This document shows, piece after piece, positions 1 through 6,502 of a DNA stretch of 6,502 bases (within the stretch, counting starts at the first letter, position 1; each line of letters opens with the position of its first letter). The position numbers and the translations under genes are program-made. Location of the stretch: NCBI GenBank assembly GCA_937888735.1, contig CALASN010000054.1:1-6502 (forward strand), given 5' to 3'. Source of the DNA: UBA5499 sp002426275 (lineage in GTDB: Bacteria > Bacillota > DTU084). The notes beneath the pieces were generated by a model. It searched no databases and had not been told where the DNA came from. It saw only the letters and a program-made list of their open reading frames with translations.

Positions 1-46
1 ATTATCAATGTTTAGGTGTGTTTTAGCATATATTACTTTCCGAATA
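1..46. other. AT-rich flank that ends the solute-binding protein gene; possible insertion or deletion junction
   Basis: Only 12 of these 46 bases are G or C, far below the coding sequence beside it. On the minus strand the solute-binding protein frame hits a TGA at 47-49, and none of the three frames beyond it resembles the expected continuation (a KAG-P-TW-type segment). One frame stays open to the edge (starting D-I-R-K-V) but I do not recognise it. A weak ATATT/AATAT inverted repeat lies at 30-34 and 43-47. The abrupt change fits the end of an inserted element or a deletion joint, but too little is visible to name an element. Confidence 0.35.
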
Positions 47-538
47 TCAGTTGAACAAAGTTTTGTTATAGAGTAACCCCATGAGATAACCGTCAGTTGG
101 TAAGCCATAGATCTTTCCGTTGCGGATAAAAGGTTTCAATGTGTCGTAGTTTAACTGATCCTTATATTTCCACTTGTTGACAAAATCGGTCAGATCCAAA
201 GCATAACCGCGATCTGCCACGTAACCTTCAGTCGCCATCAGTCCAATTACATCTTCGGCTGTTCCTCCCGCCATGCTGGTGGCAAAGCTATCGGGGCTAT
301 ACGGGCGATCAGTCCATCGAATCTCAATGTTGGGATACTTCTCATTGAAGCGCGCAATATTTTCTTTGTGTCGTTTCACAGCAACCTTATCCGTCTCTTT
401 AGGTCCATTATTAAGGACCACCACGACTTTCTTGCCATTTTGAGCAGACCTCACATTCCCTTTCTTCCGCGCAGTGCCAATAATTACTCCCACTAAAACA
501 ACTGCAACGATCGTGATGATGAGCCAACTTTTTTTCAT
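47..538 (-). pseudogene. Truncated ABC-transporter extracellular sugar-binding protein (N-terminal part only)
   Basis: This is the N-terminal lobe of a family 1-type extracellular solute-binding protein, which captures sugars outside the cell and delivers them to an ABC permease. Counting from the ATG at 538, residues 4-21 form a hydrophobic export or anchor segment. After it come the family hallmarks: a beta strand KVVVVLNN (about 37-44), ARFNEKYPNIEIRW (about 62-75), ALDLTDFV (about 112-119), GKIYGLPTDG (about 141-150) and LLYNKTLF (about 154-161). Family members usually exceed 400 residues; this one stops at 163, directly after the conserved YNK-LF motif, so most of the C-terminal lobe and the hinge are missing. 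The hydrophobic segment has no lipobox cysteine, unusual for a Gram-positive binding protein. A GTG at 550 would add four residues, but the MKK start with GAAGG five bases upstream is more natural. It could instead be an assembly or sequencing artefact. Confidence 0.65.
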
Positions 539-543
539 CTTTA

Positions 544-557
544 CCTTCACTCTCCTC
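544..557 (-). promoter_or_regulatory. Ribosome binding region of the solute-binding protein gene
   Basis: Read on the minus strand this is GAGGAGAGTGAAGG. The AAGG at 547-544 lies five bases before the ATG at 538. The stronger GAGGAG at 557-552 lies too close to the alternative GTG at 550 and 13 bases from the ATG. This spacing is why I favour the ATG as start. Confidence 0.5.
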
Positions 558-618
558 TCATCGCCCGATGGCGCGAATGTTCTTGGACAAAGCCGCGTGG
601 CTGTGAGCAGGCAGGCAT

Positions 619-632
619 AATAATCGTTTACT
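619..632. promoter_or_regulatory. Weak cre-like (catabolite control) operator candidate
   Basis: The plus-strand string AATAATCGTTTACT keeps the inner part of the CcpA cre consensus TGWAANCGNTNWCA but differs at the first two and the last base. It lies about 80 bases upstream of the solute-binding protein start, where catabolite repression of a sugar-uptake gene would be expected. Three mismatches and no clear promoter beside it make this only a candidate. Confidence 0.15.
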
Positions 633-679
633 TGGCGTTTGCTTAGTTATGATACTTGCTTTCGCCTTGATGTCCCGTC

Positions 680-1891
680 TCAGCGCAAATCCGCTCCGGA
701 GGCTTTCAAGTCTACCTGCAGCTCGAGCGGGGAGACTTGCCAGACAGCCAAATCCCCCGCGTCCGCCAAAGCGGCGGCAACTCCCGCCGCCTGGCCGGGC
801 ACCATGCAGGTGGGCATGATTCGCAGCGAGGCCTGAGCTTCGTGAGTGGAAGAAATGCACCTGCCGGCAACCAGAAGCTTGTTGATGGCGGACGTGTAGA
901 GCGTCCCATAAGGAATCTCATACCAATCCCCAGGCGCGAGTGTGGCAATTCTGGTGCCTTCGTCTGTGGGGCTATGGATATCTATGAGGGATAAGAGCAT
1001 TTGCCGATGGTATCTGCAAAATTCCTGCCTGAGAGGACATTTTCCTCCGTGAGCTGATAGGCGCCTTGGATGGTTCTGCTTTCCCGTACACCAATTTGAG
1101 CTGCGATGTGCAGCAGATAAGCGCCTTTGAAAGCTGGGAATTCCTCTTTTAGCCAAGCCAAAAGCTCCGCGATCTGCCGGCGCGCTTCCAGCTCCGCGGC
1201 CGTAAGGTCTTGCAGCGATACAGGATTTTTACCCGTGACCCTGGTGCTGTTGAAATGTATTTCGCCTGGACGAATGGTGCGGAACCAAAGCAGATCTTCC
1301 CTGGGGTTGCACAGCCTCCCCTAGGCTTTAGCCGCATTATAGTGCGTTTAGCTCCTTCCTTGGCGGCAGTAGTCTGTCGTCCACTCCTCCCACCTGAAAG
1401 CGCGTGGTCATGGGCTGGCAAAGGCCGTCGGATGTACGGCATTCATTTTCACCCCAGAGAGGGCGGCCAGGTCTCCGTCGCCTGTGCAGTTGATGAAATG
1501 AGCGGCGGGAAGTGTTAACTCTCCTTCTTTGCCGGAAACTTTTACGCTTTTAACGTTTCTCCCTTCCACCTGCGCGCTTGTCAGCCAGCTGGCCGTGGAA
1601 CAGGAGATCGATGCCTTCTTCTGTTAGCCACTCGTCTAAACCCAACTTGGCAAGCTCTCCGTCAAACGTGCGCTCTTCCGCCGCCTGCCTCTTTGTAAGG
1701 CTTTGAAGAAATTCCCGATAGTGTCCACCGGCGCCCAAAGTGGACATAAACGGATTCACAAGACTCGCTGTGGCCATCCCACCCCAAAATCCGTATTTCT
1801 CCACAAGGAGCGTTTTCAAGCCCTTCCTTTTTGCGGCTATAGCAGCCGCAATCACAGCCAGCCTTCTGCCCATGACGATCACTTGATGCAC
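680..1891 (-). pseudogene. FAD-dependent oxidoreductase (FAD_oxidored type), multiply frameshifted pseudogene
   Basis: Joining minus-strand frames restores a nearly full-length FAD-binding oxidoreductase of about 400 residues. Recognisable in order are an N-terminal nucleotide-binding fold, LLVEKYGFWGGMATASLVNP, INCTGDGDLAALSG, LCQPMTTRFQVGGVD, REDLLWFRTIRPGEIHFNST, GDWYEIPYGTLYTSAINKLL and AGRCISSTHEAQASLRIMPT, ending LKASGADLR. Such proteins typically oxidise sugars or related alcohols and sit in carbohydrate-use clusters; the substrate here is unknown. Lesions in gene order are: the dinucleotide-binding motif reads GRRLAV instead of a GGG-x-AG type; a 4-base GCTG duplication near 1582-1589; a net one-base loss near 1449; a net two-base loss near 1340; an in-frame TAG at 1321-1323; and a net two-base gain near 986. 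The longest intact N-terminal frame ends at 1550. A GTG start at 1891, eight bases after AAGGAAG, fits better than the TTG at 1897. Several independent lesions make sequencing error an unlikely full explanation. Confidence 0.85.
1582..1589. repeat. Tandem CAGC duplication causing the first frameshift in the oxidoreductase
   Basis: The plus strand reads CAGCCAGC (minus strand GCTGGCTG). Removing one 4-base unit turns the minus-strand reading from QLADKRAG into QLTSAQVEGRNVKSV, which continues in frame to the conserved INCTGDGD motif. This identifies the extra unit as the frameshifting change, consistent with replication slippage. Confidence 0.75.
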
Positions 1892-1899
1892 TGTCAATA

Positions 1900-1907
1900 C
1901 TTCCTTT
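1900..1907 (-). promoter_or_regulatory. Ribosome binding site of the oxidoreductase pseudogene
   Basis: The minus strand reads AAAGGAAG here, eight bases before a GTG at 1891-1889 and only two bases before a TTG at 1897-1895. The spacing supports the GTG as the original start codon. The signal itself appears intact even though the gene is not. Confidence 0.5.
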
Positions 1908-2038
1908 CTGACAAACAGCTGTGGCGAGAACGCGCCAGGAGATTGTCCCCGGAGTCGTGAAAATTCATATGCGCATTCCCGCTCAATCTTTCACGCTGAA
2001 GCAGCAGGCTCCGTGATCCCAATCGTCTTCCCAATAAA

Positions 2039-5000
2039 TCAGTCGCTTAAAAGCAAATCTCCGAACAGAGATGCCTCTTTAGGCAGGCCAATACCGCCCA
2101 TATACTCAATCCAACCCCGATCGGAAGCGTCGCTATCATTGATCAATAACGAAAAACCTATTACTGTCCCTATTTGGGGTTTCGTCACCATTAGCTCGCT
2201 CCATGGGATCGCCGCCTCATAACAGGTGGTATTCCCTTTTCTGATAACCGCTAATCTAACTGTTTTCGGCAAAGGACCAGGCGTTTTCTCAGCTACCATT
2301 GACCACGTCGAACCCCATCGCCAGCCGATGACTCCCGATTTGCCCAAAGCAAAACCAAATTCATGGAAACCTTCGGCGCCCACTTGCGTTTTACGGGCTG
2401 GATCGACGGCAAATTGCACGCTATCTCCAGACCAAAGATCAGAACCGGTCCCATTCTGGACGAAAACATCGTCTTTAGCTTGAACAGCCAAATACAAATA
2501 TTCATCGTCCCATTGCAGGTAACCAATGCCGCTGACATCCTCCGGCCCGCCCCAATTACTGATTTCCTTAACCTGATTTGCTTGATCCATCGCGAACGGC
2601 ATTGCCTTTCCCCACTCGCCTTCGCTGATCTCGCCGTCGACTGTCAGAGGACTCTTGCACCTTATTGCTGCTAAAAAGCTCATGTTCTTTTCCACCGACA
2701 CCTCGTCGCCATGACTGGACGTAACCTCAACTTTCACGGGAATCGCCGTTCGTGATACAGTTGTCAAAGGAATGTCGATTGTCTGTCGTTCATTAGGCGC
2801 TAAGGAAAAACCGAGGGGATAAGAAAGCTTAACGAACTCAAGCGGCTCTAAAAGCTTGACAGAACCGCTATTGCTACGGGTAGTCGACTGATTGATTACA
2901 GTCACGGCAATATTCCATTTTCGCCAATCAGAAGGATCAGCAATCGACGGGTTGAGTTCAACGACAAGCGGCCTTTTGATAGAGACGATCGCTTGAAGTT
3001 GGGCTAAGACTCGCTCTTTCCCCAAGAGATAAATCGGCACGATGTAAGTTTTTTCCTCTATCCCGGAAGGAACGTTAATCGTAAAATACGCCTGTAAACT
3101 GTCTGCGGAAAACCCTTTTTGCTCTTTCACTGTCCATTCTCTCGGCAGATCAATTAGCAACCGTTCAACCTCAGCGGCGGCTTTTGAGCCTTGGATCCGG
3201 ACGGTTACCGTTTCGCCTGAAAAACTGTTGAAAGCATGGTCGATTAAGGAAAAAGGCGGTTCGCAAAGAGCGCTATTGGGGAAATCGCCCACCAGATATA
3301 AAGGTTCGTTACTTACGGTCACTGTAACTATTCCATTGATTGGATAAAGAGCAAAACGATTGCCGAATAAGTCGACGAAGTCGACTCGCGAACTAGATGT
3401 TTTGATGCCTATGGTGGCGGTCGCCTGATGATTAAGCGTCCAGAGAACAAGCAGCTGCTTTTGCGACGGCAGGGAAAATTTATAGCCATACATTTCAGGA
3501 TCCGTCTCCAGCTTTTCCAAAAAAGCGGCGTCTTCCAGCATTCTGTTCATAGCGGTGAAAGCGATGAAATTCTGCTTTGCGGCAAAGGGAACTTCAACTC
3601 CAGAGGAGGCGTTAACCAGACCGAAGTTATTTTCGGCATTATATGGATCAGTTCCGTCGTTATGCAGATCGTACCAACTGAACAGGGCCACAGGAAGCTT
3701 GGAAGCCAAAGTCAAAACATATTGTCTCACGGCAAAGGCAGCCGCTTGGAGTTCAGTTACTCCGGTAGAGTTGAGATGCGTTGACACACCGGTTTCCGTG
3801 ATCCAAATGGGTTTAATTGTACCGTAACGTTCCATGAGTTCTTTCAGCTGTTGTAGCTTCTTAAAAGCTCCTCCTTCCTCAGGGGTGGGATGACCGGGGT
3901 AAGCATGCACGGAAATCGCATCCATATAAGATAAACCGCCTGCTTTAAAAACTTCTTCTATCCAGGGTAAGTCCACGCCTGCAGTGGCGCAGCCGACAAC
4001 AGTCGCCTCTGGAGCGACTTCTTTGATCTTCTTATACGCCACCTGCAAAATGTCCATATAATGCCGGGCTTTTTCTTCTAAAGTCCAGCCACGTTGCTCA
4101 TAGTTGAGGCCCATACCGCCGTTAAATTCATTCCAGATTTCAAAATGATTGATTTTGCCGCGGAAATGTAGCGCCAGCTGCCGCACGTAATTGCCCCAGG
4201 CGGCAAGCTGCTCTTCCGTTACCGGAACCCCTCCGCCATGGTGCGAATTTCCGGAGTTCAACTCCAGCAGAGGTTTCAAGCCGCTTTGAAGTGATTTCTC
4301 GATTCGCTCGTCCCATTCGGGAAGAACTTTTACTTCGCCTTTTTTCAGTTCCGCATATTCCCAAAACATCTCATCTCGATACCAGGCGACACCGCTCAAG
4401 CGTAAAAGCTCCATGTTTTCCTTCAGCGGATAACGGCCCAGACCATGGGCGAAATGCGTCTGCGCGCTCAAGATATTAGCTCTTGGTTTCTCGCTGGGCG
4501 CTACGCAACGGCTGAAGGGAATCACTTTTTTGAACATGATTTTCTGATCGGAACTGCTGATCTGTAAGTGCAAATTAAAACAGCCATTAAGATTAAAATT
4601 GTCTATAGTGAGCTCTTGGCTCGTTTTTCCGGTAGCCCCCAGAGTTATCGCCATCGTACTCCGCGGAAAAGCGCGATCATTGGTCGTTTCAACCCAATAG
4701 CGAACATTGAGCTGTCTACTCTGCGGCAAATAATTGTCAAAGCGCAGTAAAAATTGAATCTTCTCTTTTTCTGTAAAAATGTTCCCCAATTTAGAGCTGG
4801 TAACGTCCAGCCTTACGCTTTCAGATTCTTTCACCTGGGAGACAACGCTGACGCCGCCCATATATATTTTCCCTTTAGCTACCGCGGTTTGCGGCCGAGA
4901 TTCAATTAAGAAGGAGGAAATGCTAACCTTTCCGTGGATCACGCCGTCATTGGCGCCTCCCCAATAACCTTGCGGAGGAGCTCCCAGCTTAAACTCAACT

Positions 5001-5422
5001 AGCTTCCAGCCGCTCCAGTTAATGGGGACGCCCCAGTATTGTAATGTTTGTCCTCCCTCGTCTTGCAGGCGAAGGATCAGACAATGCCCGGAGCTATCGC
5101 CATAAAGCCAAATTCTCAATACCTCTGTCGTCCCGGGAAGGAATAACGGTACAACCGGGGTATAGGCGCAATTATTGATCTGGCCTTCCACACCGAGGAA
5201 ATCGTATGCGAGTTCCAGCGATCGTTCACCAACCTTCAGCGGGCTGGAGACCAACTTAGTTGCTACCGCTGGGCCGTTGTGCTGCCCGCCGCTTTTCCAG
5301 CTCACATTGGTAAAAGATATTTCCTGATCAAGATGAAAGACTTGCTCCGCTGTTGCCACAGAGCAACCAAGAGCGCACATTAAACACAAAAGCACAACAA
5401 GTTTGACGTTTTTCCAGTTCAT
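2039..5422 (-). CDS. Secreted multi-domain clan GH-A glycoside hydrolase with CBM9-like C-terminus (copy B)
   Basis: The 1127-residue protein starts with a signal peptide (basic N-terminus, hydrophobic core 7-20, probable cleavage after A23-T24-A25). Residues about 27-195 look like a jelly-roll carbohydrate-binding domain (WLYGDSSGHCLILRLQDEGG). About 200-305 is Ig-like. About 318-632 is a clan GH-A (beta/alpha)8 barrel, nearest in feel to GH39-like enzymes: acid/base E432 in FEIWNEFNG, H506 in ISVHAY, nucleophile E543 in IWITETG. A beta domain follows (about 635-715), then a NEW3-like Ig domain (about 725-816), a second Ig-like domain (about 820-918) and a CBM9-like module (about 922-1127, LTVDGEISEGEWGKA through WSGDSVQFAVDP). 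Both catalytic glutamates are present, so a retaining glycosidase acting on extracellular polysaccharide is expected; the substrate cannot be told. It begins 69 bases after copy A and is probably co-transcribed with it. The family assignment within the clan is inference; the catalytic motifs are directly seen. Confidence 0.9.
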   Translation of the reverse strand: MNWKNVKLVVLLCLMCALGCSVATAEQVFHLDQEISFTNVSWKSGGQHNGPAVATKLVSSPLKVGERSLELAYDFLGVEGQINNCAYTPVVPLFLPGTTEVLRIWLYGDSSGHCLILRLQDEGGQTLQYWGVPINWSGWKLVEFKLGAPPQGYWGGANDGVIHGKVSISSFLIESRPQTAVAKGKIYMGGVSVVSQVKESESVRLDVTSSKLGNIFTEKEKIQFLLRFDNYLPQSRQLNVRYWVETTNDRAFPRSTMAITLGATGKTSQELTIDNFNLNGCFNLHLQISSSDQKIMFKKVIPFSRCVAPSEKPRANILSAQTHFAHGLGRYPLKENMELLRLSGVAWYRDEMFWEYAELKKGEVKVLPEWDERIEKSLQSGLKPLLELNSGNSHHGGGVPVTEEQLAAWGNYVRQLALHFRGKINHFEIWNEFNGGMGLNYEQRGWTLEEKARHYMDILQVAYKKIKEVAPEATVVGCATAGVDLPWIEEVFKAGGLSYMDAISVHAYPGHPTPEEGGAFKKLQQLKELMERYGTIKPIWITETGVSTHLNSTGVTELQAAAFAVRQYVLTLASKLPVALFSWYDLHNDGTDPYNAENNFGLVNASSGVEVPFAAKQNFIAFTAMNRMLEDAAFLEKLETDPEMYGYKFSLPSQKQLLVLWTLNHQATATIGIKTSSSRVDFVDLFGNRFALYPINGIVTVTVSNEPLYLVGDFPNSALCEPPFSLIDHAFNSFSGETVTVRIQGSKAAAEVERLLIDLPREWTVKEQKGFSADSLQAYFTINVPSGIEEKTYIVPIYLLGKERVLAQLQAIVSIKRPLVVELNPSIADPSDWRKWNIAVTVINQSTTRSNSGSVKLLEPLEFVKLSYPLGFSLAPNERQTIDIPLTTVSRTAIPVKVEVTSSHGDEVSVEKNMSFLAAIRCKSPLTVDGEISEGEWGKAMPFAMDQANQVKEISNWGGPEDVSGIGYLQWDDEYLYLAVQAKDDVFVQNGTGSDLWSGDSVQFAVDPARKTQVGAEGFHEFGFALGKSGVIGWRWGSTWSMVAEKTPGPLPKTVRLAVIRKGNTTCYEAAIPWSELMVTKPQIGTVIGFSLLINDSDASDRGWIEYMGGIGLPKEASLFGDLLLSD
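2966..3955 (-). repeat. Paralogous segment in copy B matching copy A
   Basis: This part of copy B (residues 490-819) matches the visible part of copy A at 5498-6502, in the same orientation. Protein similarity is high: in a 113-residue stretch from VTELQAAA to LNHQAT I count about 90 identities. DNA identity is also high in places, including a perfect 28-base match between 3448-3475 and 5986-6013. Five extra codons in copy A (one, two and two) account for the length difference. Confidence 0.9.
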
Positions 5423-5428
5423 TTTGTT

Positions 5429-5437
5429 CCACCTCTC
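5429..5437 (-). promoter_or_regulatory. Ribosome binding site of copy B
   Basis: The minus strand reads GAGAGGTGG, ending six bases before the ATG at 5422-5420. This is a strong, well-spaced Shine-Dalgarno sequence. It fixes the start that places the signal peptide at the N-terminus. Confidence 0.8.
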
Positions 5438-5491
5438 TTTAATTGTGGGGCGATTTCAGGCACTCCAGATTTTCCGTCAGCTGTCCGCACT

Positions 5492-6502
5492 TTACGGCAG
5501 AGGTTCTCTTGTGTTCACCACAGCGTAAAGTTGAGCCACAGCGCGTCCTTTCGTCAAAAGATAAATCGGCACTACGTAAGGTTTTTCCTCTATCCTGGCG
5601 GGTACGTTAAGCGTAAAATACGCCTGTAAACTATCTGCTGAAAAACCGCCTTCTTCTTTCACTGTCCAGCCGTTTGGCAGATCGATTAACAACTGTTCAA
5701 CCTCGGCAGTTGCTTTTGCGCCTTGGATCCGGACGGTTACAGTTTCGCCTGCAATGTTGTTTAAAAAGTGATCGGTTAAGAAGAATTTTGGTTTGCAAAG
5801 AGCGTTTTCTGAAAAATCGCCCACCAGATATAATGGTTCGTTACTTACGGACACTGTAACTATTCCGTCGATTGGATAAAGCGCAGAGCGATTGCCGAAT
5901 AAGTCGACGACGTCGACTCGCGGACAAGAATTGGCTACCTTGACACCTATGGTGCTGGTTGCCTGATAATTAAGCGTCCAGAGCGCAAGCAGCTGCTTTT
6001 GCGACGGCAGGGAGAATTTATAGGCGTACATTTCAGGAGCGGTCTCCAGCTTTTCCAAAAAAGCGGCGCCTTCCAGCATTCTGTTCATGGTACATAATGC
6101 GATGAAATTCTGCTTGGCTGCAAAGGGAACTTCAACTCCGTAGGCGGCGTTAACCAGACCGAGGTTATGCTCGACATCGTAGAGATCTGGTCCGTCGTTA
6201 TGCAGATCATACCAATTGAGCATCGCCACAGGCAGCTGGGAACCTAAAGTCAAAACATATACTCTCACGGCATAGGCAGCCGCTTGGAGTTCAGTAACTT
6301 CCGTTGAATTAAGCGTGAGCCGAGTTGACCAACCGATTTCCGTAATCCAGATCGGTTTAATCGTACCATAACGTTCCATAAGGTCTCTAAGCGGTTGAAG
6401 TTTCTGCTCTAAATACCCTCCTTCCTCAGGGCTTCGCGGATTAGTATAAGCATGCACGGAAACCCCATCCATATAAGCTAACCCGCCTGCTTTAAAAACT
6501 TC
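5492..6502 (-). CDS. Clan GH-A glycoside hydrolase, C-terminal part (copy A, runs off right edge)
   Basis: The frame is open to the window edge, and the codons beyond the apparent ATG at 6472 read EVFKAGGLAY, matching residues 490-499 of copy B. The true start therefore lies outside the window, and the ATG is an internal methionine. Visible are the end of the barrel, with the VSVHAY strand and the nucleophile glutamate (codon 6340-6338) in WITEIGWST, then the beta domain (VDLFGNRSALYPIDGIVTVS) and a NEW3-like Ig domain (ETVTVRIQGAKATAEVEQLL). The acid/base region is off the window. The protein ends NTREPLP, about two residues after the position matching L819 of copy B, so it lacks the second Ig-like domain and the CBM9-like module. 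Stop-to-start distance to copy B is 69 bases, with no clear terminator, which suggests one transcript. The missing tail may be original or lost. Function: probable retaining glycosidase on extracellular glycan, substrate unknown. Confidence 0.88.
   Translation of the reverse strand, partial: EVFKAGGLAYMDGVSVHAYTNPRSPEEGGYLEQKLQPLRDLMERYGTIKPIWITEIGWSTRLTLNSTEVTELQAAAYAVRVYVLTLGSQLPVAMLNWYDLHNDGPDLYDVEHNLGLVNAAYGVEVPFAAKQNFIALCTMNRMLEGAAFLEKLETAPEMYAYKFSLPSQKQLLALWTLNYQATSTIGVKVANSCPRVDVVDLFGNRSALYPIDGIVTVSVSNEPLYLVGDFSENALCKPKFFLTDHFLNNIAGETVTVRIQGAKATAEVEQLLIDLPNGWTVKEEGGFSADSLQAYFTLNVPARIEEKPYVVPIYLLTKGRAVAQLYAVVNTREPLP

Noticed and set aside
600..660. Possible -10 boxes (TATCAT, ATTATT) upstream of the solute-binding protein gene
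   Set aside because: No properly spaced -35 element could be found for either, so no promoter is called.
1149..1442. Minus-strand frame of 97 codons starting MPYIRR
   Set aside because: It is an out-of-frame reading of the oxidoreductase pseudogene; the other frames give conserved motifs over the same bases.
737..1518. Several plus-strand open frames across the oxidoreductase region
   Set aside because: Their sequences are the antisense of oxidoreductase motifs in the minus-strand reconstruction, so they are not separate genes.
1922..1937. Hairpin TGGCG-AGAACG-CGCCA between copy B and the oxidoreductase pseudogene, as a possible terminator
   Set aside because: The stem has only five base pairs and no run of T follows on the minus strand, so it does not meet the usual form of an intrinsic terminator.
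1984..2042. Short frame after the copy B stop reading IYWEDDWDHGACCFSVKD, as a possible C-terminal extension
   Set aside because: It needs a frameshift at a normal stop; the CBM9-like domain is already complete with its last strand GDLLLSD, and the extension resembles nothing known.
3428..3784. Plus-strand open frame of 118 codons inside copy B
   Set aside because: It lies opposite a well-conserved catalytic and beta-domain coding region, has no ribosome binding site and no recognisable domain; it is a shadow frame.

Overview
All credible genes in this window read on the minus strand, so transcription runs from high to low coordinates. The order in that direction is: a partial secreted glycoside hydrolase (copy A, entering from the right edge), a complete 1127-residue paralogue of it (copy B), a decayed FAD-dependent oxidoreductase pseudogene, and a truncated gene for a sugar-type ABC transporter solute-binding protein. 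The plus strand holds only shadow reading frames.

Purine-rich Shine-Dalgarno sequences, AT/GC-balanced coding sequence, a Gram-positive-looking secreted multi-domain glycosidase and an extracellular solute-binding protein all suggest a polysaccharide-using bacterium. A member of the Bacillota, perhaps a Limnochordia/Hydrogenispora-like lineage, is my guess; no marker gene in the window confirms it.

Region by region: positions 1-46 are an AT-rich stretch (12 G/C of 46) that abruptly ends the solute-binding protein gene. Positions 47-538 encode its N-terminal 163 residues. Positions 680-1891 carry an oxidoreductase of the FAD_oxidored type (GG-M-A-T near the N-terminus, AGRC-I-S-x-THEAQAS near the C-terminus) that can only be followed by changing frame four times. 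It also has an in-frame stop and a ruined Rossmann glycine motif. Positions 2039-5422 encode copy B: signal peptide, carbohydrate-binding-like beta-sandwich, Ig-like module, clan GH-A barrel (acid/base E432, nucleophile E543), accessory beta domains and a C-terminal CBM9-like module. Positions 5492-6502 encode the C-terminal part of copy A, which stops before the second Ig-like domain and CBM9 module that copy B has.

The likely original role was extracellular glycan cleavage by two diverging hydrolases, uptake of the products by the ABC transporter, and redox conversion of a sugar or derivative by the oxidoreductase. In this genome the last two steps look broken, while copy B is intact. No RNA gene, CRISPR array or convincing intrinsic terminator was seen. 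I found no wholly new system; the notable points are the gene decay, the tandem hydrolase duplication with active-site and module differences, and the truncation boundary at the left edge.
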